7,610 bases of DNA, taken from Bacillota bacterium (GTDB taxonomy: Bacteria; Bacillota_I; Bacilli_A; RFN20; CAG-826). How positions within the stretch are numbered: position 1 is the first letter of the stretch; each line of letters starts with the position of its first letter. The notes beneath the pieces are model-generated. The model did not search any database, had not been told where the DNA came from, and saw nothing but the letters and a program-made list of their open reading frames with translations. The translations under genes and the position numbers were made by a program. Shown here piece by piece: positions 1 through 5,289 of this stretch. The DNA lies in NCBI GenBank assembly GCA_023422095.1, contig JAEZSD010000035.1:1-7610 (forward strand), read 5' to 3'.

Positions 1-2
1 GT

Positions 3-188
3 CATTACGACAAGAATTATCAATCAAAAAGAGTTCAAGAAAAGTGTGGTTTTGTCCCATATCGTAAATTGAATTTTAATACTAGAATGGGCACTGAAGA
101 AATAGGAGTGATGAGGCTATTGGTCAATCCAAACAAGAATATCAAATTCGATTTTTCTCATCCTGAAACCTTAATAATTGGATCTTAA
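3..188 (+). CDS. GNAT-family N-acetyltransferase, C-terminal fragment
   Basis: The window opens inside a gene. Read from base 3, a 61-codon frame runs to a TAA stop. It contains the block N-x-x-S-K-R-V-Q-E-K-C-G-F followed by V-P-Y-R, the usual C-terminal signature of RimJ/RimL-type GNAT acetyltransferases, where an alpha-helix after the acetyl-CoA loop leads into the last beta strands. The family transfers acetyl from acetyl-CoA to an amine on a protein, antibiotic or small molecule; the substrate cannot be told here. The last ~30 residues (G-T-E-E-I-G-V-M-R to the end) are less typical. The start and the acetyl-CoA pyrophosphate loop lie upstream of the window. The family call rests on this short motif only. 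Confidence 0.72.
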   Translation, partial: HYDKNYQSKRVQEKCGFVPYRKLNFNTRMGTEEIGVMRLLVNPNKNIKFDFSHPETLIIGS

Positions 189-213
189 TTCCTTTACACA
201 TAGTTAATAAGAT

Positions 214-240
214 ACAGCACAAAATCGCGCTGTTTTTCTT
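214..240 (+). terminator. Weak intrinsic terminator after the GNAT gene
   Basis: ACAGC (214-218) pairs with GCTGT (229-233). The stem continues past an A/C mismatch with C220-G227 and encloses a 6-base loop. It is followed by TTTTTCTTT. The stem is short and imperfect, so termination may be partial, but the position, 25 bases after the stop codon, fits. Confidence 0.4.
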
Positions 241-241
241 T

Positions 242-290
242 AGTGCAATTTGCACTTTAAGATTGCACTTTAAGATTGCACTTTAAGATT
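242..290 (+). repeat. Three tandem 13-bp repeats plus an overlapping palindrome (likely operator)
   Basis: The unit TTGCACTTTAAGA occurs three times without spacers or mismatches (250-262, 263-275, 276-288), followed by TTA. The first copy is also the right half of a perfect 7+1+7 palindrome, AGTGCAA-T-TTGCACT (242-256), so one half-site points the other way. Each copy carries TTGCAC, a reasonable -35 element, and the last copy is correctly spaced from a consensus -10. Placement directly at the promoter of a gene whose product ends in a winged helix-turn-helix suggests that this is the binding array for autoregulation; that role is inference. Confidence 0.75.
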
Positions 291-304
291 AGAATATTTA
301 TAAT
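276..304 (+). promoter_or_regulatory. Promoter of the Fic-ASCH operon
   Basis: TTGCAC (276-281) and a perfect TATAAT (299-304) are separated by 17 bases. The -35 lies in the third 13-bp repeat, so a repressor bound there would block RNA polymerase. Transcription would begin near 311, only about 5 bases before the ATG at 316, leaving no room for a Shine-Dalgarno site. Confidence 0.75.
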
Positions 305-315
305 ATTAATGTCAT

Positions 316-1293
316 ATGAAATATACAAAAAAACAAATTATCGAAACCGGAATTGGTCTTCAAGATGTCGATGGAATTAAAAATACATCATATTTTCTTG
401 AAGAATCAAATCGCTACATTAAAGGTGAAATTACTTTAGAAGAATTGAATCAAATTATCGCCTCATACTATTCATCTAAACCAGATGTAGAAGAAAGAAG
501 CGAAGAAGCTGATAAAATCGCCGTTAGAATTGCTCAGATAATTTCTGAAGATTCATTCACTTTTACTGTTGGACAATTGCTTTCTATTCATAAAAGGCTT
601 TTTGATGGGTTAATAGAAAATGCCGGAAAATTTAGAGAATACAACTTTTCAAAAAAAGAATGGGTTTTAGATGGGGCTTCCGTTATTTATGGAGATTATC
701 GCGAATTAGAAAATACTTTATCTTATGATTTTTCTATTGAAAGAAAATTTAATTACTCAAAACTGAACAAAAACGAATTAATTGAACATCTAGCGGAATT
801 TATAGCTAATTTATGGCAAATACACGCATTCGAAGAAGGGAACACAAGAACAACTGCAGTGTTCTTTATTAAATACTTGAGGACTTTAGGATTTGAATTA
901 ACTGACGATCCTTTTTCGAAAAAATCATTGTATTTTCGAAATGCTTTGGTGAGAGCTAATTATAACGATCTATCCAAGGGCATTTTCGAAGATAATTCTT
1001 TTTTAATTAAATTCTTAAGGAATCTTTTGCTGGGTGAAAATAACGTTTTATTAAATCGTGAACTTCATATCCTAAATAAACAAGCGACTTTACCTTTATC
1101 GAAAAATCGTAATCATCTTATCATTTCTTTAATTACCTCTAATCCAAAAATCACCGCCGAAGAATTAAGCAAAGAAATGAAAGTCTCAATAAGGACGGTC
1201 AAAAGTATTTTGAAAAAGCTTCAAGAGACAAAAAAACTTTATAGAATTAATGGCAAAAAATATGGCTATTGGGCTGTAATAGAAAAAGAATAG
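316..1293 (+). CDS. fic: Fic-family protein with VbhA-like N-terminus and C-terminal winged HTH
   Basis: Fic enzymes usually move AMP (or another nucleotide part) from a nucleotide onto a protein hydroxyl, often to disable targets such as gyrase; some are toxins. Residues ~15-50 resemble the VbhA antitoxin fold (D-V-D-G-I, then R-Y-I-K-G-E-I-T-L-E-E). The usual inhibitory [ST]xxxE[GN] is degenerate: the aligned position reads L15-Q-D-V-D19-G20. The Fic core spans ~60-240. Its motif is H170-A-F-E-E-G-N-T-R178-T-T-A181, keeping catalytic His170, metal-site Glu174 and Arg178, but with Thr for the usual second Gly and Ala for the final Arg of HxFx(D/E)GNGRxxR. The GNTRT form is, as I recall, normal in a Bacillota/Bacteroidota subfamily. 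Residues ~262-322 form a winged helix-turn-helix (helices ~279-302, wing ~306-319), suggesting autoregulation at the repeats upstream. No Shine-Dalgarno is seen; translation is probably leaderless. The gene is more AT-rich than the genes after 1755, a sign of transfer. Confidence 0.9.
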   Translation: MKYTKKQIIETGIGLQDVDGIKNTSYFLEESNRYIKGEITLEELNQIIASYYSSKPDVEERSEEADKIAVRIAQIISEDSFTFTVGQLLSIHKRLFDGLIENAGKFREYNFSKKEWVLDGASVIYGDYRELENTLSYDFSIERKFNYSKLNKNELIEHLAEFIANLWQIHAFEEGNTRTTAVFFIKYLRTLGFELTDDPFSKKSLYFRNALVRANYNDLSKGIFEDNSFLIKFLRNLLLGENNVLLNRELHILNKQATLPLSKNRNHLIISLITSNPKITAEELSKEMKVSIRTVKSILKKLQETKKLYRINGKKYGYWAVIEKE

Positions 1294-1296
1294 ATT

Positions 1297-1632
1297 ATGA
1301 AGCATACAATGAATTTGTACGACGAACCCTTTAAGGCGATAAAAAGCGGGTATAAAACCATAGAAATGAGACTACTAACTGAAAAAAGAAAACTTATTAA
1401 AGTAGGAGATTATATTGAATTCATTAATAACGAAACAAACGAATTTCTATCTGCTTTAGTTACAAATCTTTATATCTATGATAGTTTTGATGAATTATAT
1501 AAACATCACGACAAATTTTCTCTTGGTTATAAAGAAAACGAAGAAGCAAATCCGGATGATATGTTAACTTATTATAAAAAAGAAGACATTCTTAAATATG
1601 GAGTCTTGGGAATAGAAATTAGACTTAGCTAG
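1297..1632 (+). CDS. ASCH-domain protein
   Basis: This 111-residue protein is a single ASCH domain, a small beta-barrel related to the PUA and EVE folds. The N-terminal signature M-N-L-Y-D-E-P-F followed by G18-Y-K20-T-I-E23-M-R25 and the later V36-G-D38-Y-I-E-F are diagnostic, and the end G-V-L-G-I-E-I is also typical. ASCH proteins bind RNA or modified nucleotides; YqfB in E. coli is an N4-acetylcytidine amidohydrolase using a Lys/Thr/Glu set in this region, and Lys20, Thr21 and Glu23 could play those parts, though this is inference. The ATG lies 3 bases after the Fic stop, without a clear ribosome binding site, so it is probably translated by coupling from the Fic gene. The shared operon suggests a joint function, for example antitoxin or nucleotide sensor, but the gene could be a passenger. 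Confidence 0.85.
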   Translation: MKHTMNLYDEPFKAIKSGYKTIEMRLLTEKRKLIKVGDYIEFINNETNEFLSALVTNLYIYDSFDELYKHHDKFSLGYKENEEANPDDMLTYYKKEDILKYGVLGIEIRLS

Positions 1633-1676
1633 TTGTTAAAGTAAAAATCACCCTTTTATCTTCAAAATACCGAAAT

Positions 1677-1708
1677 AAGAGCGCTTTATTATCAGTGCTT
1701 TTTATTTT
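1677..1708 (+). terminator. Intrinsic terminator of the Fic-ASCH operon
   Basis: AAGAGCGC (1677-1684) pairs with GTGCTTTT (1695-1702), with two G-T wobbles and a 10-base loop. A T-rich tract (TTTTTATTTT) overlaps and follows. It ends the Fic-ASCH transcript just upstream of the heliorhodopsin promoter. Confidence 0.6.
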
Positions 1709-1710
1709 GT

Positions 1711-1719
1711 TGCTATATT
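1711..1719 (+). promoter_or_regulatory. Extended -10 promoter of the heliorhodopsin gene
   Basis: TGCTATATT is an extended -10 (TGn plus TATATT at 1714-1719). No good -35 lies 16-18 bases upstream (ATCAGT), as is common for extended -10 promoters. Start of transcription would be about 1726, giving a ~29-base leader with the Shine-Dalgarno AAAGGA at 1741-1746. The same nine bases recur at the antiporter promoter on the minus strand. Confidence 0.5.
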
Positions 1720-1754
1720 AAAATTAGAAATTATTAAAAGAAAGGAATAATTTT

Positions 1755-2549
1755 ATGGATAAAGAAAAACTCTTTAAACTCCGGCGCTTTAATATGATTA
1801 TGGGCGGATTGCACTTGCTTCAAGGCATTATCATGCTCATACTTGCGACCACTGTCATCCAAAAGATCAGTGAATTCCAGCCGATGATCATCCAGCTCTT
1901 TATTTCCTACAACCCTGTGACCGAGACTCTCGAAGTGCTCACAAAAGACCTCTTCACCTTGCCATTTGGCATCCTTGTTGCTCTTTTCTTGTTTATTTCT
2001 GCTGCTGCACACGCTTTGATTTCCATTCCAAAGAAAACAAACGATGTGTATAACACGGACCTTGCCAAAGGAATCAATAAGTTCCGTTGGTTTGAGTACG
2101 CTCTTAGCTCCTCAATCATGATCGTGCTTATTTCAACCCTTTTTGGTATTCGCGATATCGGTTCTCTCATTTTAATATTTGTAGTTAACGCCGCGATGAA
2201 TTTATTTGGTCTAGGCATGGAACAATTAGCTTCTAAACGCAAAGAAGGCGAAAAATTGAATTGGGGTCCCTTTATTTCCGGTTCTATTGCAGGCGTTGCC
2301 CCCTGGGTAGTCATAATAATTTATATGGTTGGCAACTCTGATTTAAGTCAAGTCCCATGGTTTGTTTGGGCTATTGTCGGGGCTTATTTCGTGGCTTTCA
2401 ATACCTTCCCAATCAATATGATTCTTCAATACCTTAAGGTAGGCAAATGGAAAGACTATCTATACGGGGAACATGTTTATATTATTTTGAGTCTCGTTGC
2501 GAAAACAATTCTCGCTTGGTTGGTCTTGTTTGGCGCTATGCAGCCGTAA
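1755..2549 (+). CDS. Heliorhodopsin (retinal-binding seven-helix photoreceptor)
   Basis: Heliorhodopsins bind all-trans retinal through a Lys in helix 7, sit inverted in the membrane (N-terminus inside) and have slow photocycles that suggest sensing or regulation rather than robust pumping. All family marks are present in 264 residues: R-R-F-N-M-I-M-G-x-L-H20 in helix 1, A-H86 in helix 2/3, R-W-F-E114-Y-A-L-S-S-S (Glu114 matching counterion Glu107 of 48C12), N-A-A-M-N-L-F-G-L-x-M-E, A-P-W184, N-M-I-L-Q-Y, G-K-W-K-D-Y-L-Y-G-E, and S-L-V-A-K250-T-I-L-A-W with the Schiff-base Lys250. Length and helices look complete, with no extra fused domain. AAAGGA is 8 bases before the ATG. No retinal synthesis gene is in the window. 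It is followed by a TM2-like gene with no strong terminator between. Family identity is near certain; the physiological role is unknown. Confidence 0.96.
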   Translation: MDKEKLFKLRRFNMIMGGLHLLQGIIMLILATTVIQKISEFQPMIIQLFISYNPVTETLEVLTKDLFTLPFGILVALFLFISAAAHALISIPKKTNDVYNTDLAKGINKFRWFEYALSSSIMIVLISTLFGIRDIGSLILIFVVNAAMNLFGLGMEQLASKRKEGEKLNWGPFISGSIAGVAPWVVIIIYMVGNSDLSQVPWFVWAIVGAYFVAFNTFPINMILQYLKVGKWKDYLYGEHVYIILSLVAKTILAWLVLFGAMQP

Positions 2550-2593
2550 TTTCTAAAACAAAATTGTATTTTTAATGCATACCATCTAATTCT

Positions 2594-2621
2594 TTGCTAA
2601 ATTATTAATTAGAAGTATAAA
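2594..2621 (+). promoter_or_regulatory. Possible promoter of the TM2-like gene
   Basis: TTGCTA (2594-2599) and TATAAA (2616-2621) are 16 bases apart. Transcription would start near 2628, at the first base of the AAGGAGG ribosome binding site (2628-2634). Readthrough from the heliorhodopsin gene is also likely, because the 94-base gap has no convincing terminator. Confidence 0.4.
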
Positions 2622-2643
2622 TCATACAAGGAGGAAATTTTTT

Positions 2644-2850
2644 ATGATTAATGAATTTGGGTTGAGCTATGTTGTTCATCTCCTACTCTTCATCTTTCTC
2701 GGCGGACTTTGGGGTGGTGTCATCCGTGTTGTCCGTGGAAAGGCCTTAATTGGAATTCTCTATATTCTAACTGGTGGCTTTTTCTTAGTTGGTTGGATTA
2801 TTGACTTAGTCAGCATGATCACCAAAAAGAACCTATCCACTCTTTTCTAA
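2644..2850 (+). CDS. Small TM2-like membrane protein
   Basis: This 68-residue protein has two predicted membrane helices (about 8-28 and 36-58) joined by a short basic turn R-V-V-R-G-K, ending in a positive tail K-K-N. The pattern F-L-G-G-x-W-G ... R-G-K-x-L-I-G-I-L-Y-I-L-T-G-G-F-F-L-V-G-W-I-I-D-L-V resembles the TM2 domain: a Gly-rich first helix, then a second helix ending W-x-x-D. TM2 proteins have no general known biochemical role. The first-helix/turn signature is atypical (lacking the G-x-H-x-F-Y block), so this is TM2-like rather than canonical. A perfect AAGGAGG lies 9 bases before the ATG. It sits between heliorhodopsin and a strong terminator, so it may work with the photoreceptor; that is inference. 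Confidence 0.75.
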   Translation: MINEFGLSYVVHLLLFIFLGGLWGGVIRVVRGKALIGILYILTGGFFLVGWIIDLVSMITKKNLSTLF

Positions 2851-2864
2851 GGATTATATTCGTT

Positions 2865-2892
2865 AAAAGCACATGGAGACATGTGCTTTTTT
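2865..2892 (+). terminator. Strong intrinsic terminator after the TM2-like gene
   Basis: AAAAGCACATG (2865-2875) pairs perfectly with CATGTGCTTTT (2880-2890) around a GAGA loop and is followed by more T. It separates the heliorhodopsin/TM2 unit from the peroxidase operon. Confidence 0.9.
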
Positions 2893-2959
2893 AATGTTAG
2901 GAATAATCAGCATTTTGTTAAGCATTTGTTGCCCTAACATTTCATTTATAAGGTATATT
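2893..2959 (+). promoter_or_regulatory. Inverted repeat and likely promoter region upstream of the peroxidase
   Basis: AATGTTAGG (2893-2901) is mirrored exactly by CCTAACATT (2933-2941), a 9-bp inverted repeat with a 31-base centre. The centre holds two near-identical words, AGCATTTTGTT and AGCATTTGTT. A -10-like TATATT lies at 2954-2959, with TTGCCC (2929-2934) as a poor -35 at 19 bases that overlaps the right arm. A regulator binding the arms would cover the promoter, which would suit a stress-induced peroxidase. Promoter elements are weak and the role is inferred. Confidence 0.4.
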
Positions 2960-2977
2960 GATTAAAAGGTGATATTT

Positions 2978-3451
2978 ATGAACATTTATCAAATTGCGGT
3001 TGAGGATACCCAAGGAAAAGCGGTTATCTTAGAGAAATATCGAGGAAAGGTGCTTTTGATTGTCAACACAGCGACCCAGTGCATCTTTACCCCTCAATAT
3101 GAGCTTTTACAAAAAATCTACGATACATATCAGGAACGCGGTTTCGAAATATTAGATTTTCCGTGCAATCAATTTATGCATCAAGCTCCTGAAAGCGAAG
3201 AAGAAATCAAATTATTCTGCACCAGCAAATATTTTACAACTTTCGATCGCTTCGCTAAAACCAATGTCAATGGGCCAGATGAGAATCTTCTTTTTACTTA
3301 TTTAAAAAGAATAAAAGGCGGTCTTTTTTCTCCTCGAATCAAGTGGAACTTCACTAAATTTCTCGTTGATCGTCAAGGCAATGTCATCAAAAGATTTGGC
3401 CCGAATGTCAAACCGACAAAGATAGCCAAATACATCGAGAAATTGCTTTAG
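2978..3451 (+). CDS. gpx: Glutathione peroxidase-family (thiol) peroxidase
   Basis: It reduces hydrogen peroxide or lipid hydroperoxides; bacterial cysteine forms usually draw electrons from thioredoxin rather than glutathione. The thioredoxin-fold protein has 157 residues, the normal length. Visible marks are N-T-A-T-Q-C35 (peroxidatic Cys, no selenocysteine), F-P-C63-N-Q-F, F-C81 and K-W-N-F-T-K-F, placing Gln69 and the Trp of the catalytic set. Cys35, Cys63 and Cys81 match the spacing of Cys36, Cys64 and Cys82 in yeast Gpx3, where Cys36-Cys82 form the catalytic disulfide, so a thioredoxin-type cycle is likely. The more common C-G-F-T reads C-I-F-T. I chose the ATG at 2978; the in-frame GTG at 2969 is part of the AAAGGTG ribosome binding site. 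Thirty bases separate it from the permease, so the three genes probably form one operon. Confidence 0.93.
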   Translation: MNIYQIAVEDTQGKAVILEKYRGKVLLIVNTATQCIFTPQYELLQKIYDTYQERGFEILDFPCNQFMHQAPESEEEIKLFCTSKYFTTFDRFAKTNVNGPDENLLFTYLKRIKGGLFSPRIKWNFTKFLVDRQGNVIKRFGPNVKPTKIAKYIEKLL

Positions 3452-3481
3452 AAATTAAGAAAGGATTAAAAGAGTAACCTT

Positions 3482-4549
3482 ATGTTCCTTGCTTGGAAAG
3501 AGATTAAACACTCGAAAGCTAAATTTAGCTTAATTATATCAGTCGTGGTTCTCGTTAGTTACCTCGTCTATTTTTTGACTTCTCTAGCTTATGGATTAGC
3601 CTCTTCTTACACGAATGGAATCAACAAGTGGAAAGCTGATCAAATTGTCTTAACTGTCGACTCAAATAACAATGTCATGATGTCATTCATGGATATTGAT
3701 GATTACAATTCTATCGACGTTCCAGATGGTGAAAAAGCCAAGCTTGGTTTATTCCCCGCCGTCATTAAAGACGCTGATACATCCAATACCAAAGATACCC
3801 GTGAGGAAATCTATGTTTTTGGTATTGAGGACGATTCCTTTATCGCCCCTAAAGAAGTGCCCAGCGTGGGATTGCTAGATAATGAAATAGTCGCTGATAG
3901 TTCTTTAAAAGATCTCGGCTACGCTATTGACGATTACGTCACCGTGGCGGGAACGACTTTAGAATGGAAAATCGTGGCCTTTACCGAAAAAGCTACTTAT
4001 CAAACTGCCCCTATTTTATACGCGAATTTAGATACTTGGAAAGAACTCCGCTATACTTCAATACCTTCTGAAGTTTTTAGCGCCGTAGTTGTTAACGGCG
4101 CGGCCTCAACAAGCGCAGAAACACTGCAAATATACTCTATTTCGCAGTTTATTAACAATTTACCGGGTTATAACGCTCAGGTGGCAACCTTTAGTATTAT
4201 GATCGGTTTTCTCATCGTTATCGTCGCTTTTGTCCTCGGTATTTTCATCTATGTTTTAACCATTCAAAAGACGAGCATGTTCGGAGTGATGAAGGCCCAA
4301 GGGATCTCCAACCTTTTTATTGGCAATTCAGTGGTCTCACAGACCATTATTATCACTGGAATTGGGGTTGTAATCGGATTGATATTAACCTTAGTCACAG
4401 GGTTTTTCCTCGGAGGTTTTGTTCCCTTCGCCATTAATCCATTATTCTATGTTGGCATTACGGCAGCCTTCTTCCTATTCTCTATATTAGGTGGCTTATT
4501 CTCCGTCAAAGCGGTATTGAAAATTGATCCGCTTCGAGCGATTGGTTAG
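3482..4549 (+). CDS. FtsX/HrtB-like ABC transporter permease
   Basis: This 355-residue membrane subunit belongs to the MacB/FtsX type (type VII exporter fold): an N-terminal cytoplasmic stub with F-L-A-W-K-E-I, helix 1 (~15-38), a large extracellular domain (~40-230), three C-terminal helices (~236-262, 283-310, 320-343), and the usual end I-D-P-L-R-A-I-G. Such pairs do mechanical extrusion of substrates from the outer leaflet. The start and overall layout resemble HrtB haem-efflux permeases and related lactobacillar permeases, but haem specificity cannot be shown. Its ATPase follows after 11 bases. The ribosome binding site is weak: AAGGA at 3461-3465 is 16 bases away, and the nearer GAG at 3472-3474 is poor, so translation may depend on coupling from the peroxidase gene. 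Confidence 0.88.
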   Translation: MFLAWKEIKHSKAKFSLIISVVVLVSYLVYFLTSLAYGLASSYTNGINKWKADQIVLTVDSNNNVMMSFMDIDDYNSIDVPDGEKAKLGLFPAVIKDADTSNTKDTREEIYVFGIEDDSFIAPKEVPSVGLLDNEIVADSSLKDLGYAIDDYVTVAGTTLEWKIVAFTEKATYQTAPILYANLDTWKELRYTSIPSEVFSAVVVNGAASTSAETLQIYSISQFINNLPGYNAQVATFSIMIGFLIVIVAFVLGIFIYVLTIQKTSMFGVMKAQGISNLFIGNSVVSQTIIITGIGVVIGLILTLVTGFFLGGFVPFAINPLFYVGITAAFFLFSILGGLFSVKAVLKIDPLRAIG

Positions 4550-4560
4550 GAGGAATATTT

Positions 4561-5235
4561 ATGTCTAAATTAATTGAGATGATTAATATCACCAAAGATT
4601 TCATTCAAGGGGATGAGGTCATTCACGCTTTAAAAGAAACCAACTTCTCAGCTGAAGAAGGAGAACTCATCGCCATTATTGGCCCTTCTGGCTCGGGAAA
4701 GTCCACCTTTCTTACCATCCTTGGTGGTCTCCAAACGCCAACGACAGGACAAGTTTTAATCGCCGGAAAACCGTTTAGTAAATTAACGATTAAGGAACGT
4801 TCAAAAGTCCGTTTTGACAAAATCGGTTTCATTCTGCAAGCCGCTAACTTGATTCCCTTTTTATCGATCAACGATCAAATGTATCTCCATGATCGCATTC
4901 AAAGAAATAAATCAAATCAGGAAAGACTGAACGAATTATACGCGAAACTAGATATTAAGAAATTGCAGAAAAAGTATCCCAGTGAATTATCGGGTGGAGA
5001 AAGGCAAAGAGTGGCCATCGCCAAAGCCTTATATCATGATCCAGTTGTCATATTAGCCGATGAGCCAACCGCTGCTTTAGATACAACTAGAGCTTTTGAA
5101 GTAATCAAACTTCTCGCTAAACAAACCAAAGAGCAAAAGAAAGCGACCATCATGGTAACTCACGATGAACGACTAACAGATTATTGTGATAAAGTCTATG
5201 TCATTGTCGATGGAGTGATGAGTCGAAAGAAATAG
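4561..5235 (+). CDS. ABC transporter ATP-binding protein (LolD/MacB/HrtA type)
   Basis: This 224-residue ATPase powers the permease encoded just upstream. All motifs are intact: Walker A G41-P-S-G-S-G-K-S-T, Q-loop I-L-Q93, signature L-S-G-G-E (143-147), Walker B V-V-I-L-A-D-E-P (162-169) with Glu168 as the catalytic base, D-loop A-L-D, and switch His201. Length and short form fit the LolD/HrtA/MacB-N group of small ATPases that pair with FtsX-type permeases. AGGAGG (4548-4553) overlaps the permease TAG stop, so translation is coupled. With the peroxidase ahead in the same transcript, the exporter may remove an oxidised or toxic amphiphile such as haem, but the substrate is a guess. Confidence 0.93.
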   Translation: MSKLIEMINITKDFIQGDEVIHALKETNFSAEEGELIAIIGPSGSGKSTFLTILGGLQTPTTGQVLIAGKPFSKLTIKERSKVRFDKIGFILQAANLIPFLSINDQMYLHDRIQRNKSNQERLNELYAKLDIKKLQKKYPSELSGGERQRVAIAKALYHDPVVILADEPTAALDTTRAFEVIKLLAKQTKEQKKATIMVTHDERLTDYCDKVYVIVDGVMSRKK

Positions 5236-5248
5236 TTTCAATTAGTAA

Positions 5249-5275
5249 AAAAGGCATCCAAAACGGATGCCTTTT
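5249..5275. terminator. Bidirectional terminator between converging units
   Basis: AAAAGGCATCC (5249-5259) and GGATGCCTTTT (5265-5275) form a perfect 11-bp stem with a 5-base loop. On the plus strand TTTTC follows; on the minus strand CCTTTTTT follows. It therefore serves both the ABC exporter operon and the antiporter gene, which ends 15 bases away. Confidence 0.9.
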
Positions 5276-5289
5276 CATTATGTATTCAA

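Noticed and set aside
250..290. CRISPR-like array
   Set aside because: The units are 13 bp, directly adjacent without spacers, and sit in a promoter.
1734..2314. Minus-strand frames under heliorhodopsin
   Set aside because: They are antisense to a fully conserved gene, have no ribosome binding sites and no recognisable domain.
2969..2977. GTG start adding three residues to the peroxidase
   Set aside because: The GTG is part of the AAAGGTG ribosome binding site for the ATG at 2978, which gives the normal family N-terminus.
3696..3878. Plus-strand frame inside the permease
   Set aside because: It is wholly contained in the permease coding region in another frame and its product looks like no protein family.
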